Shown here: positions 17,673-27,493 of the stretch, piece after piece | Position numbering within the stretch: the stretch's first letter is position 1 | Layout of the letters: the number at the start of each line of letters is the position of its first letter | NCBI RefSeq assembly: GCF_002761295.1 | Contig: NZ_CP017881.1 | Location: forward strand, 1,593,604 to 1,657,603 | Reading direction: 5' to 3' | DNA length: 64,000 bases | Origin: Methanohalophilus portucalensis | Lineage (GTDB): Archaea > Halobacteriota > Methanosarcinia > Methanosarcinales > Methanosarcinaceae | The notes under the pieces: generated by a model | Told to the model about the DNA's origin: nothing | The model's database searches: none | Seen by the model: the letters and a program-made list of their open reading frames with translations, nothing else | Program-made: the position numbers and the translations under genes

Positions 17673-18251
17673 ATGTTGCTCAAGGTTTATGGTGAGGGCA
17701 GGCCCTACAGGCTTTTTGCTGCAGGGATGCATGGTGGTGAGTGGAAAGACACTTCCACACTCCTGCTTAAGTTGAACCCTCCATTGTCGGGTTCTCTTTT
17801 CCTGTTGCCCCTTGTTGACCGGGGTCACTATCTCTCTACTCTTCATGAAGGTTACTACAAAGGTCCCGGTTCTAAAATTCCTGTTTTTGTGAACAATTGC
17901 GCGCCTGAGATATATATTGAGATTCATTCCTATTCAAAGCAGAATTTCCATAAACTTGCCGGAAGGGATCGTATTTCCAGAACAGGGATTCCTCCTTACA
18001 GTGTGCTGGAAGAAGGCCTGCTGCTTGGTTCGGTGTCTCCTCACATCAGGCTACATTTCCCCAAAGAGGCCCTCTGCTTATCTCTGGAGGTGCAAAGGGA
18101 AAATCCTGCATCATATGAACTTGCACTTCATATGCTTGATAGGATGAAAGAGTGTAAGGGTCGGGATGATTTTATTGCCTTTTTGAAAAAAAAGTATCCA
18201 TCTGCGGCTCTTAAGGCAATTGAGGATTATAAAAAATTTTATGGCCTGTGA
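17673..18251 (+). CDS. DUF2119 protein, possible metallo-hydrolase
   Basis: 192 residues, matching archaeal DUF2119/COG4073. GMHGGEW near residue 20 and IEIHSYS near residue 90 resemble the H-x2-E ... H zinc ligands of M14 carboxypeptidase/aspartoacylase proteins; this reading is inference from pattern. GAGGA lies upstream of the ATG and the gene follows the methyltransferase by 7 bp, forming an operon. Its stop codon lies inside a bidirectional hairpin. Confidence 0.78.
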   Translation: MLLKVYGEGRPYRLFAAGMHGGEWKDTSTLLLKLNPPLSGSLFLLPLVDRGHYLSTLHEGYYKGPGSKIPVFVNNCAPEIYIEIHSYSKQNFHKLAGRDRISRTGIPPYSVLEEGLLLGSVSPHIRLHFPKEALCLSLEVQRENPASYELALHMLDRMKECKGRDDFIAFLKKKYPSAALKAIEDYKKFYGL

Positions 18252-18266
18252 ATATGTCACAGGCCA
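18242..18266. terminator. Bidirectional hairpin between DUF2119 gene and thermosome gene
   Basis: Perfect inverted repeat TGGCCTGTGA / TCACAGGCCA with a 5-nt loop between two convergent genes. It includes the DUF2119 stop codon and ends 9 bp before the thermosome stop. Confidence 0.65.
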
Positions 18267-18275
18267 GACGGGCAT

Positions 18276-19904
18276 TTAGAAAGGCCTGTTGTAGTTATGG
18301 ATGTTATGTTCGGGGTTGACATCCATCATATCTTTTTTCTGTGCCCTCATCATGTCGTCGATCCTGAGGATCATGGTTGCAACTTCTGAAGCAGACCTTA
18401 TAGTTTGGGTCTTTACACGAAGGGGGTCCACTATTCCTTTTTCAACCATGTCAAGGTAATCACCGCTATAGATGTCCAATCCAATATTGGGATTTTCGAC
18501 ATGTGCATTACGCAGTTTCAGGATTACGGATGTCGCATCCATTCCACCGTTTTCAGCAATATCCATGGGTATGGATTCTACGGCATCGGCAAATGCAGTG
18601 ATTGCAAGTTGTTCCCTGCCACCTATGGATGAAGCATAATGACGTAGTCTCTGGGCAATTTCCACTTCTGCTGCACCGCCACCTGCCACGATCTTGCCAT
18701 CCTCAAAGACGGAGTTGATAACATGGAGTGCGTCATCAAAGGCTCTTTCCAGATTGTCCGTGACATGTTCGGTACTCCCGCGAAGCAGAATGGTAATTAC
18801 CTTTGTATTTTCACATTTCTTTATGAATATCTTGGCAACGGTGGACTCTCCTTCTTCTCCAACTTCGCCTGCATGTCCCAGGTCCTCTTCACTGAGATCA
18901 AAGACCTTTTTCACAATTTTTGCGCCTGTTGCATAGGAAAGGTTCCTGATATCATCATCACTGACTCTGCGGATACCCATAACACCGCTCTTTTGCAAGT
19001 AATGTGCTACCTTGTCGCCGATATTCTTGGAGCATATTACGACGTTTGCCCCGCTTTTGATGACATGGTCTGCCATCTGCTTGAAATCATCCTCTTCACG
19101 GGCAAGGAAATTTTGCATTTCATCAGCATTGCTAATTTGTAATTTGGATGTGTTTGATGTTTTCTGGGTTTCAAGAGGTGTGTCTATAATAGCGATCTTT
19201 GCATCCTTTACAGTTTTTGGCATACCAGGGTGTACCCTGTACTTGTTGAGCATTATGCCATCGAGGATTTCTGTTTCATCGACACTTTTTCCAGGTTCCT
19301 GTCTGAGGATTATGTCGTTGTCTACATTGACACTTCCCTTTTTGCTAATCTGCAGGATTGCATCCACACAAAGTGATGCAAGTATCTCCTTGTTTGTTTC
19401 GGAAGCTTTTCCTGACATAGAAGTGCTGGCTATTTTTTCAAGAGTTTCCCTGTTTCCTTCGGATACATCTATGGCAAATTCATTGAGAATTTCCAGAGCT
19501 TTTTCAGATGCATTTTCGAATCCTCTTACAAGAACACGTGCATGCACACCTTCTTCTATAAGATCGGATGCTTTGTCAAGTAATGTACCTGCAGTCACGA
19601 CTGCACTTGTTGTACCGTCACCTGCAATCTCTTCCTGGGTACGGGCAACCTCTACGATCATTTTGGCAGTTGGATGCTCGATATCCATTCCCTTGAGGAT
19701 CATGGCCCCGTCGTTGGTGAGGACGATGTCTCCAATGGAGTTTACCATCATTTTGTCCATACCCTTGGGTCCAAGGGTAGTCCTAACAATGTTTGCTACT
19801 GCCTTTGCCGCGGCGATGTTTACGGATAAAGCATCTCTTCCCTGCTTGTGTTCGGTGCGGGGATTCATGATGTAGGCGGGTTGTCCGCCATAATGTCCTG
19901 GCAT
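18276..19904 (-). CDS. Thermosome (group II chaperonin) subunit
   Basis: 542 residues, full length. Motifs include TLGPKGMDKM, NDGAMILKGMDIEHPTAKM, GDGTTSAVV (ATP binding) and VAGGGAAEVEIA. The C-terminus lacks a GGM tail and ends NIHNYNRPF. AGGAGG sits about 8 nt upstream of the ATG. Methanosarcinaceae carry several paralogues, so a Greek-letter subunit name cannot be assigned. Confidence 0.96.
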   Translation of the reverse strand: MPGHYGGQPAYIMNPRTEHKQGRDALSVNIAAAKAVANIVRTTLGPKGMDKMMVNSIGDIVLTNDGAMILKGMDIEHPTAKMIVEVARTQEEIAGDGTTSAVVTAGTLLDKASDLIEEGVHARVLVRGFENASEKALEILNEFAIDVSEGNRETLEKIASTSMSGKASETNKEILASLCVDAILQISKKGSVNVDNDIILRQEPGKSVDETEILDGIMLNKYRVHPGMPKTVKDAKIAIIDTPLETQKTSNTSKLQISNADEMQNFLAREEDDFKQMADHVIKSGANVVICSKNIGDKVAHYLQKSGVMGIRRVSDDDIRNLSYATGAKIVKKVFDLSEEDLGHAGEVGEEGESTVAKIFIKKCENTKVITILLRGSTEHVTDNLERAFDDALHVINSVFEDGKIVAGGGAAEVEIAQRLRHYASSIGGREQLAITAFADAVESIPMDIAENGGMDATSVILKLRNAHVENPNIGLDIYSGDYLDMVEKGIVDPLRVKTQTIRSASEVATMILRIDDMMRAQKKDMMDVNPEHNIHNYNRPF

Positions 19905-19963
19905 TGATGTTGAACCTCCTGATGAATAATCTGTATATAAAGAAATCTAACTGTCTATGGTTC

Positions 19964-19979
19964 TATAAATACGTTTCGC
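19964..19979 (-). promoter_or_regulatory. Thermosome promoter (BRE + TATA)
   Basis: CGAAACGT followed by ATTTATA on the minus strand, ~60-75 bp before the start codon, gives a transcript start upstream of the AGGAGG site. A second TATA-like TTATATA at ~19933-19941 is too close to leave the ribosome site in the transcript. Confidence 0.5.
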
Positions 19980-20015
19980 AGTAACTCTCTGCTATTGCTA
20001 CCCTTTTCAAAACCT

Positions 20016-20026
20016 TTAATATATAG
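20016..20026 (+). promoter_or_regulatory. dphB TATA box, probably leaderless
   Basis: TTAATATATAG lies 21-31 bp before the dphB ATG and no ribosome binding site precedes that ATG. Confidence 0.5.
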
Positions 20027-20046
20027 AGCGGGCTCTTATAAAGCCT

Positions 20047-20853
20047 ATGCTTTATTTTGTCGGACTTGGGTTATTTGATGAAAAGGATGTTTCTGTAAAA
20101 GGGCTTGAAGTTATAAAAAATGCCGATAAGGTGTATGTGGAATTCTATACTTCCCGGTTGATGGGTGCGGATAAAGAAAAGATGGAAAACCTGTATGGCA
20201 GGGAAATACACGTTCTTGACAGGCAGGAAGTAGAGCAAGATCCCTGGTGGCTTGAAGAAGCAAAAGATATCGATATAGCTTTTCTAACAGGCGGGGACAC
20301 GATGGTATCCACTACTCATGTAGATATCCGGCTCAGAGCAATGGAGATGGGCATTGAAACCCGTTTGATCCACGGCTCTTCCATAGTCTCCGCTATATGC
20401 GGTCTGACTGGCCTCCAGAATTACAGGTTTGGCAAAGCTGCAACCATTCCTCATCCATACACGAGCACCCGGGGAAATACCATTATTTCTGAAACTCCCT
20501 ATGATACTATTCTACACAACAGGCAGATGGGTCTGCATACGGCTGTATTTCTTGATATTGATATGAATAAAGGCTATATGACGGTAAATCAGGGAATTGA
20601 ACTTTTGCTTAAGATAGATGAAAAAAGAGGTGAAAATCTCATAAAAGGCTCAATAGCTGTAGGTATTGCAAACGCAGGTTCTGAAAAACCTATTGTAAAG
20701 GCAGATTTTGCTGAAAATCTCGAAAGTTACGATTTTGGCTCTCCCCTGCACATTGTAGCTATTCCGGCAGATCTACACTTTGTCGAAGCAGAATCCCTTG
20801 TTAAACTTGCGGATGCACCCGAATCTATCCTTGAAGAAGGGGAAGAAAATTAA
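20047..20853 (+). CDS. dphB: Diphthine synthase (diphthamide methyltransferase)
   Basis: 268 residues. Starts MLYFVGLGLFDEKDVSVKGLE, with FLTGGDTMVSTTHVDIRLRA and LIHGSSIVSAICGLTGLQNYRFGKA, typical of Dph5/DphB tetrapyrrole-methylase-fold enzymes. It methylates the modified histidine of elongation factor 2 on the way to diphthamide. Divergent from the thermosome gene. Confidence 0.96.
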   Translation: MLYFVGLGLFDEKDVSVKGLEVIKNADKVYVEFYTSRLMGADKEKMENLYGREIHVLDRQEVEQDPWWLEEAKDIDIAFLTGGDTMVSTTHVDIRLRAMEMGIETRLIHGSSIVSAICGLTGLQNYRFGKAATIPHPYTSTRGNTIISETPYDTILHNRQMGLHTAVFLDIDMNKGYMTVNQGIELLLKIDEKRGENLIKGSIAVGIANAGSEKPIVKADFAENLESYDFGSPLHIVAIPADLHFVEAESLVKLADAPESILEEGEEN

Positions 20854-20898
20854 TTTGAAGTATTCTGTGTAAAAATCATTTACTGGTGAGAGTATAAT

Positions 20899-22533
20899 AT
20901 GGTACGTGGTTCAGTAGGAGTCATATTCGGTGAAACAGGAACTCTTAATTTCAAGTTCCTGATATCGGACAGTACGGCAGTTCTGAGAGGGCATTATGTC
21001 AAAATATGGCATGAGACAGATGGATGGATACTTGCGCAGGTAATGTCAATTGTGCGCTCCAGTGAAAAATATTCTCTGGAAGAAGCTAAAAAAGGGCAGA
21101 GAAAAGATCGAAATGATGACCGTATAGTGGCCTCTGCCACAATAATAGGAAGCAGGGATGATCGTGGTCTTTTAAGGGCACCTATGAGTCCTTTCAGTCC
21201 CGGGGATCTGGTCTATCTGGCAGATGATACACTTATTAGAGATACACTGGGTCTTGTGGGAGATGACATGTATATCGGATTGCTTGAAGGTACCGGTATT
21301 CCTGTACATCTTAATGTGAACAGTCTTGTACAGAAACATTGTAGTATCCTTGCAAAGACTGGTAGTGGTAAGTCTTACACTGCCGGAGTAATTCTTGAAG
21401 AATTACTTGATCATAATGTGCCCATGTTGATAATCGATCCTCATAGTGAATATTCTTCCCTTAAAGAATCAGCCGGTGGAAATGAAGGTGACCTGAAAAA
21501 ATACGGTATAAAATCCAAAGGATACGGCTCCAGGGTACAGGTTTATACTCCTGCCGATAAGTCAATTAATCCAAATGCTGATCATCTTTTCAGGTTAAAC
21601 GGGGTTAATCTTACTCCCAGTGAACTGATGACTTTATTTCCTGATAATTTTAACAGTACTCATTCCGGCATTCTCTATGAAGCTGTACACAGGTTACGTG
21701 CTGATGTGGAAACCTATTTCCTTGATGATATAATCAGGGAGGTCAGTAACAATGAAAGTAAGGCCCGCTGGAATGTAATTAATTTACTTGAAGATATTAA
21801 CCAGCTGGATATACTTTCCCCTCAACCTACTCCGGTTGAAGAATTAATGCAGGATGGTAAGGCTTCGATTATTGACCTGAAAGGGGTCCCCCCTCATATA
21901 CAGACAATGATTGTGGCCCAGCTCTGTGATACTCTTTTTGAAGCTCGCAAACTTGGCACGATTCCTCCGGGAATGCTTGTTGTGGAAGAAGCCCACAATT
22001 TTGCTCCTGAAAGAGGGTATAGCAAGAGTTCCAGTTCCGAAATTCTCCGAACAATAGCCTCAGAAGGGCGAAAGTTTGGTTTGGGTATGCTGGTCATCTC
22101 CCAGAGGCCCGCAAGGGTTGATAAAAATGTACTTTCACAGTGTGGAAGCCAGATTATATTGAAAGTTACCAATCCAAATGACCTTAAATCCATCAGTAAA
22201 GGTCTGGAGGGTGTAAATTCCTATGTAGAAGAAGAATTGTTACGCCTGCCACCCGGGATTGCGATGCTGGTGAGCAATGATATTGAACGCCCGATTCTTG
22301 TGGATATACGTGTCAGGAAATCCAAGCATGGTGGGGAATCCGTGAAAATTCTCAATAAATCTTCATCTAAAGCCTCTCCAGGTGTCAAAAAAGAGTCTAA
22401 AACAGAACCTGTAACCAAACCTGTAGAAGAAAAAAAATCCCAATCCCCGCCACCTAAAAGGAAACCAAGCCGCAATCCAAAGAAAGAAAGTGGTGGTCTT
22501 TTCAATAAGCTGTTTGGCTCTGAAAGTAAATAA
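20899..22533 (+). CDS. HerA-like DNA-translocase ATPase
   Basis: 544 residues. N-terminal HAS-barrel (residues ~1-115), then a FtsK/HerA RecA-like ATPase with Walker A AKTGSGKSYTAG (~152-163), Walker B MLVVEEAHNFAPERG and ISQRPARVDKNVLSQC. The last ~70 residues are a Lys/Pro/Ser-rich tail ending GGLFNKLFGSESK. NurA, Mre11 and Rad50 are not adjacent, so a general HerA-like label is safer than the end-resection HerA. DUF357 follows by 10 bp. Confidence 0.87.
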   Translation: MVRGSVGVIFGETGTLNFKFLISDSTAVLRGHYVKIWHETDGWILAQVMSIVRSSEKYSLEEAKKGQRKDRNDDRIVASATIIGSRDDRGLLRAPMSPFSPGDLVYLADDTLIRDTLGLVGDDMYIGLLEGTGIPVHLNVNSLVQKHCSILAKTGSGKSYTAGVILEELLDHNVPMLIIDPHSEYSSLKESAGGNEGDLKKYGIKSKGYGSRVQVYTPADKSINPNADHLFRLNGVNLTPSELMTLFPDNFNSTHSGILYEAVHRLRADVETYFLDDIIREVSNNESKARWNVINLLEDINQLDILSPQPTPVEELMQDGKASIIDLKGVPPHIQTMIVAQLCDTLFEARKLGTIPPGMLVVEEAHNFAPERGYSKSSSSEILRTIASEGRKFGLGMLVISQRPARVDKNVLSQCGSQIILKVTNPNDLKSISKGLEGVNSYVEEELLRLPPGIAMLVSNDIERPILVDIRVRKSKHGGESVKILNKSSSKASPGVKKESKTEPVTKPVEEKKSQSPPPKRKPSRNPKKESGGLFNKLFGSESK

Positions 22534-22543
22534 GGTGTTATAA

Positions 22544-22825
22544 ATGGCAGCGGATTTGAATGAGAAAGTTGGACGATATGAAAAATTGCTTAAAAAGGCC
22601 CTGGAGCTTGCACAACCTGCTCCCAGGACCAATTCCCATTTGATGAAAGTGGCAGATGATTACCTGAATATGGCCCGAGCCTATTACAATGACGGTCTTC
22701 ATTTCGTTAGAATTGAGGATCCTGTAAATGCTCTTGTATGTTTCAGTTATGGACATGCCTGGCTGGATGCCGGTGCAAGGCTTGGAATTTTTGATGTAGA
22801 TGATAATGTGTTATTTACAATATGA
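22544..22825 (+). CDS. DUF357 protein
   Basis: 93 residues, helical, matching DUF357/COG1849 (YLNMARAYYNDGLHFVRIEDPVNALVCFSYGHAWLDAGARLG). It looks like a tetratricopeptide-like helical hairpin. Operon with the HerA-like ATPase suggests a partner role, which is inference. Confidence 0.85.
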   Translation: MAADLNEKVGRYEKLLKKALELAQPAPRTNSHLMKVADDYLNMARAYYNDGLHFVRIEDPVNALVCFSYGHAWLDAGARLGIFDVDDNVLFTI

Positions 22826-22986
22826 TCTGCCATACCTTATTCAAATTCGATTTAAGCAGAGAATTAATATAAGTGAAACGAATATGACTGAGTTTATTGC
22901 TTAATATACTATTTGTGCTTATTAGTTTTGATGGCGATGTTTTAATTTGAGAGAATGTAGAAGTTTTAAACCTGGAGACGAAAAGT

Positions 22987-23331
22987 ATGCCGAGTTATCA
23001 TGTAACCCTTGAAGCCGCCTGGTTGGTAAGGGATGTGAAAAGCGCAGATGATGCCATTGGTGTAGCAATTGCTGAAGCCGGAAAGAGGCTCAATCCCCAA
23101 CTTGATTTTGTTGAAGTTGACGTGGGTTCTACTTTCTGTCCTGCCTGTAATGAACCTTTTAGTAGTGTTTTCATAGCAGCAAATACCGGTATCGTCGGCC
23201 TTATCCTGGAAATGAAAGTTTTTGATGCTGAAAGTGACGAACATGCTTCCCGTATTGCCAAATCGGTCATCGGAAGGACCTTGAGGGATGTCCCTCTAAC
23301 TGTAATAGATGTCGAAGAATTTGTAAGATGA
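22987..23331 (+). CDS. DUF555 (UPF0212) protein
   Basis: 114 residues, matching the archaeal UPF0212 family. A single CPAC motif lies near the middle ([12 protein letters not shown]), suggesting metal or thiol chemistry. CTGGAGA lies ~11 nt upstream of the ATG. A PfkB-family kinase follows after 13 bp. Function unknown. Confidence 0.85.
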   Translation: MPSYHVTLEAAWLVRDVKSADDAIGVAIAEAGKRLNPQLDFVEVDVGSTFCPACNEPFSSVFIAANTGIVGLILEMKVFDAESDEHASRIAKSVIGRTLRDVPLTVIDVEEFVR

Positions 23332-23344
23332 AGTGGGAGATTTA

Positions 23345-24238
23345 ATGTCGGCCCCCATAGATGTTGTAGGACATGCGGCATTGGATTATCTTTTTGAAGT
23401 AGAACATATCGCTTCACCCAATGAATCCTATCCGATAACAAGCTACGAAGTGCTTTTCGGAGGGGGTGCTGCCAATATTGCCGCAGCAATGGCGCAGTTG
23501 GGCGGTAATTCCCGTCTGGTTGCTGCTGTGGGGGATGATTTTTCCACAAGCGGCTATGAGCAACATCTGAATAATCTGGGTGTTGATCTTTCTCTTCTTT
23601 ATCATATAGAAGGTGAGGAAAGTACCAAAGCTTTTGTCTATACTGATCCAAATCATAATCAATCGTCCTACTTTTACTGGGGTTCATCTTCAAAGTTGCC
23701 GGATATAGAAGCTCCAGCTCTGGATTTTGTCCATCTTGCAACTTCTGAGGCAAGTTTCAATGCCCGGGTGGCCCAGAAATCAAAGTTTGTTTCTTTTGAT
23801 CCGGGCCAGGATCTGGTTACTTACTCGAAAGAGCATCTGGTTACGATACTGGATAATACGGATATTCTCTTTGCCAATGTCCATGAGGTCAAGCGTGTAA
23901 AAGAGATGACTGGAAGGTCTTTTGGTGACCTGAAGAAATCCATACCAACGGTTGTAGTCACATGTGATTCCAGTGGAAGCAATATATATTGTAAAGATAA
24001 AAAAATTTATATCCCCATCGTATCTGTAAAAGCTGTGGACCCCACCGGGGCGGGAGATGGTTACAGAGCGGGATTCCTTTTGGCTTTCAGCAAAGGCCTA
24101 CCCTTTGAGGTATGTGGTAAAATAGGTGCAACAGTTGCTTCATTTGAAGTGGAATGTGTTGGATGCCAGACCAATCTGCCAACATGGGGTGCTATGAAAA
24201 AAAGATATGAAGAGAACTTTGGAGCATTGCCCCTCTGA
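23345..24238 (+). CDS. PfkB-family sugar/nucleoside kinase
   Basis: 297 residues from ATG 23345, with GTGGGAGA upstream. N-terminal GGGAANIAAAMAQLGG and C-terminal DPTGAGDGYRAGF, containing the anion hole and catalytic Asp, define the ribokinase/PfkB fold. In methanogens such kinases act on ribose, nucleosides or fructose phosphates; the substrate cannot be called here. Convergent with ppdK. Confidence 0.87.
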   Translation: MSAPIDVVGHAALDYLFEVEHIASPNESYPITSYEVLFGGGAANIAAAMAQLGGNSRLVAAVGDDFSTSGYEQHLNNLGVDLSLLYHIEGEESTKAFVYTDPNHNQSSYFYWGSSSKLPDIEAPALDFVHLATSEASFNARVAQKSKFVSFDPGQDLVTYSKEHLVTILDNTDILFANVHEVKRVKEMTGRSFGDLKKSIPTVVVTCDSSGSNIYCKDKKIYIPIVSVKAVDPTGAGDGYRAGFLLAFSKGLPFEVCGKIGATVASFEVECVGCQTNLPTWGAMKKRYEENFGALPL

Positions 24239-24254
24239 TCTCTTCTTTTTTGTT

Positions 24255-26912
24255 TTATTTATTTTTGTTTTCGATCACGGCCTGGGCTGCTGCCAGTCTT
24301 GCAATTGGAACACGGAATGGTGAACAACTTACATAATTAAGTCCCACGTTATGGCCATATTTTACAGAAGCAGGTTCCCCACCGTGTTCTCCACAAATAC
24401 CAATCTTGAGTTTACTATTTGTGTTTCTGCCTTTCTCAATACCGATCTTGACAAGTTCACCTACTCCGTCCTGATCAAGTACTGCGAAAGGATCCTGCTC
24501 TAGTATATTGTTCTCTATATAGGATGGGAGGAACTTACCTGCATCATCCCTGCTGAAACCGAATGTTGTCTGGGTCAGGTCATTGGTACCAAAGGAGAAA
24601 AATTCTGCCTCTTCAGCGATACGGTCTGCAGTCAGGGCTGCTCTTGGCAGTTCTATCATGGTTCCCACTAGATAATCGATGGTTGAACCGTTACAATCCA
24701 TTACTTCCTGTGCAGCGGATTTCACTGTTTCCTTGATTATCTTGAGTTCATTGACATGGCTGACCAATGGGATCATGATTTCCGGTACAATTTCCAGTCC
24801 TTCCTTTTTCAGGTCACATGCTGCTTCAATAATAGCTTTGACCTGCATTTCGTACACTTCCGGATAAGTAATGCCAAGGCGGCATCCACGGTGGCCAAGC
24901 ATCGGATTGACTTCTTTGAGTGATTCCACTCCGCCTATCAGTCGGTTTACTTCAGCTATCTCTGATTGTTTGGCGCCCTTAGTTTTCAGTTCGCGTAGTT
25001 TTTCCGTGAGTTCCTCATGGTTGGGCAGGAATTCGTGAAGTGGAGGATCAAGCAATCTGATTGTAACAGGATAACCTTCCATTGCACGGAATATTCCGGT
25101 AAAGTCTTCCTTTTGCATTGGAAGCAATTTTTCAAGTGCCTTTTTCCTTTCCTGACTGCTTTCTGCCATTATCATTTCACGAACAACAGGGATTCTTTCC
25201 TCGCCAAAAAACATATGCTCTGTACGGCAAAGGCCAATCCCTTCAGCTCCGAATTCCCTTGCTACTGTTGCATCATGGGGGGTATCGGCATTGGATCTGA
25301 CATTTATGGACCTGATACTGTCAGCCCATCCCAGAATTGTATCAAGTTCACCACTCAGTTCAGGAGAAATGAGTTTGACTTCACCCAGTATGACTTCTCC
25401 TGTGCTGCCGTCGATAGTTACATAGTCTCCTTCTTTTACAGTAACCTTCCCATTGGTGAATTCTTTTTTGTCCATATCGATTGTAATTTCACCACAACCA
25501 GCAACACATGGTTTACCCATTCCTCTGGCAACAACTGCGGCATGAGATGTCATTCCCCCGCGAACAGTGAGTACACCTTCAGAAGCTGCCATTCCTCCGA
25601 TATCCTCCGGTGAGGTTTCGGTACGTACAAGAATGGTCTGTTTTCCTTCCTTGGATTTTTCTTCGGCTTCTTCTGCTGTGAATACAACCTTTCCGACTGC
25701 TGCACCCGGGGATGCCGGTAATCCAGTAGCAATCACATCGAGGTTTGCATCAGGATCTATCATTGGATGGAGGACTTTATCGATCTGTGAAGCTTCGATA
25801 CGTGATACTGCAATTTCTTTATCAATGAGACCTTCTTTTTCCATTTCCACGGCTATTCTGATAGCTGCTTTTGCAGTCCGCTTACCGTTTCTTGTCTGGA
25901 GCATGTAAAGGTTACCTTCCTGAATGGTAAATTCTATGTCCTGCATGTCCCGGAAGTGATTCTCCAGTTTTCTGTAGATCTCCACCAGTTTATCATAGAC
26001 CTCAGGCATGCTGTCCTGAAGTGCTTCGATGGGTTGTGGGGTGCGTATTCCTGCAACTACGTCTTCTCCCTGGGCATTTGTGAGAAATTCGCCGAAGAAG
26101 CATTTTTCACCGGTAGCAGGGTCGCGTGTGAATGCCACACCTGTTCCGGATTTTTCACCCATGTTCCCATAAACCATGCTCTGTACGTTTACAGCAGTAC
26201 CCCAATTGTCAGGTATATTATTCAGGCGGCGGTACTTTATTGCTCTCTGGTTGTTCCATGAATTGAATACAGCATCGATTGCCATCTGGAGTTGCTTTCT
26301 GGGATCCTGTGGAAACTCTTTCCCTGTATTGTCCTTTATTATTGCTTTGAATTTTTCGACCAGATATTTGAGAGAATCCGTGTCCAGTTCGGTATCCAGT
26401 TCTACATCCAGTTCTTTTTTCCGGGATTCTATTACCTTTTCAAAATTTTCAGTAGGTATTCCAAGTACAACATCTGCGAACATTGTCAGGAATCTTCTGT
26501 AACTATCATAAGCAAAACGCTCGTTAGATGTCTTTTTTGCAAGTCCTGTGACAGTTTTGTCGTTTAGGCCGAGATTGAGAACAGTATCCATCATTCCAGG
26601 CATTGAAACCCGTGCTCCGGAGCGAACAGAAAGGAGGAGAGGATTGTCCGGATCGCCAAATTGTTTGTTATTTGCTTTTTCGAGTTTTTGTAACGCCCGG
26701 TCCACCTCATCAAGCACTCCGGGTGGATATTGATTGTCTCTTGTATAGAGCACGCACACTTCGGTGGTAATTGTAAAACCTGGAGGTACCGGAATACCCA
26801 GGTTTGCCATTTCGGCAAGGTTTGCGCCTTTACCACCCAGCAAATCTTTCATGCTGTTTTTTCCTTCGGTTTTATTATTTCCAAAAAGATAAACGAATTT
26901 TTCATCTGCCAC
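24255..26912 (-). CDS. ppdK: Pyruvate, phosphate dikinase
   Basis: About 885 residues. N-terminal ATP-binding domain (GGKGANLAEMANLGIPVPPGFTI), central phospho-His domain (GGMTSHAAVVARGMGKPCVAGC, His is the phosphocarrier) and C-terminal PEP/pyruvate barrel (FSFGTNDLTQTTFGFSRDD, GICGEHGG). It interconverts pyruvate + ATP + Pi with PEP + AMP + PPi for gluconeogenesis. An ATG at 26927 is in frame, but GGGAGG lies 8 nt before the GTG at 26912, so the GTG is the more likely start. Confidence 0.95.
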   Translation of the reverse strand: MADEKFVYLFGNNKTEGKNSMKDLLGGKGANLAEMANLGIPVPPGFTITTEVCVLYTRDNQYPPGVLDEVDRALQKLEKANNKQFGDPDNPLLLSVRSGARVSMPGMMDTVLNLGLNDKTVTGLAKKTSNERFAYDSYRRFLTMFADVVLGIPTENFEKVIESRKKELDVELDTELDTDSLKYLVEKFKAIIKDNTGKEFPQDPRKQLQMAIDAVFNSWNNQRAIKYRRLNNIPDNWGTAVNVQSMVYGNMGEKSGTGVAFTRDPATGEKCFFGEFLTNAQGEDVVAGIRTPQPIEALQDSMPEVYDKLVEIYRKLENHFRDMQDIEFTIQEGNLYMLQTRNGKRTAKAAIRIAVEMEKEGLIDKEIAVSRIEASQIDKVLHPMIDPDANLDVIATGLPASPGAAVGKVVFTAEEAEEKSKEGKQTILVRTETSPEDIGGMAASEGVLTVRGGMTSHAAVVARGMGKPCVAGCGEITIDMDKKEFTNGKVTVKEGDYVTIDGSTGEVILGEVKLISPELSGELDTILGWADSIRSINVRSNADTPHDATVAREFGAEGIGLCRTEHMFFGEERIPVVREMIMAESSQERKKALEKLLPMQKEDFTGIFRAMEGYPVTIRLLDPPLHEFLPNHEELTEKLRELKTKGAKQSEIAEVNRLIGGVESLKEVNPMLGHRGCRLGITYPEVYEMQVKAIIEAACDLKKEGLEIVPEIMIPLVSHVNELKIIKETVKSAAQEVMDCNGSTIDYLVGTMIELPRAALTADRIAEEAEFFSFGTNDLTQTTFGFSRDDAGKFLPSYIENNILEQDPFAVLDQDGVGELVKIGIEKGRNTNSKLKIGICGEHGGEPASVKYGHNVGLNYVSCSPFRVPIARLAAAQAVIENKNK

Positions 26913-27179
26913 TAACTTTCCTCCCATGGAAATGTAGATTCCTGATTATATGTAGGGTCCTGTTTGTTAGTAGATGACACAATAGTTCATTTTATATTAA
27001 GGTTTAACGATGCATTATATTTTGAAGCAAAGAAGAAATAATTTCAGGAGAATTAATTTTGTTTAATATCCTTTTTTGTGCCCGGGAATTATATCTGTTT
27101 ATATTAAAGGTGTTGCGATACATTTATATATAATCAATTTAATCTATTTATACTTCCAAATTACCTTATATAATGGAAA

Positions 27180-27446
27180 ATGCGTATGAAAAGGCTTGGA
27201 GTAGTGTCCCACCTGATAGGTGGCAGGAAACTTATAGTTAAAGGCTCCGAAAGCATGTCTTCATGCAATATAAAGGAATTGCCCCGAAAAGGGTCGCCAG
27301 TTCTGGACAAGAAGGTTGCAAGAATTGGCAAAGTTTCCGATATAATAGGGCCGGCTTCCCAGCCTTATGTTGTAGTCAAAATTTTTAGTGACGTACCAGA
27401 TTCGAAGATAAAAAGCTGGATTCGAGAAAAGGTGTATGTCAAATAA
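27180..27446 (+). CDS. gar1: Gar1-like H/ACA RNP protein
   Basis: 88 residues with the Gar1 beta-barrel core (RIGKVSDIIGPASQPYVVVKIF). It partners Cbf5 in archaeal pseudouridylation and rRNA maturation. ATG at 27180 or 27186 could be used; TATA-like boxes directly upstream suggest a short or no leader. The gene precedes tfb, a conserved archaeal arrangement. Confidence 0.9.
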   Translation: MRMKRLGVVSHLIGGRKLIVKGSESMSSCNIKELPRKGSPVLDKKVARIGKVSDIIGPASQPYVVVKIFSDVPDSKIKSWIREKVYVK

Positions 27447-27493
27447 TTAATGTTTGCGTTTTTATTCCGTGATTTTAATCAGAGGTCCAATAC

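Noticed and set aside
19012..19875. 287-codon antisense ORF inside the thermosome gene
   Set aside because: Ser/Leu-rich shadow frame without start signals or family pattern.
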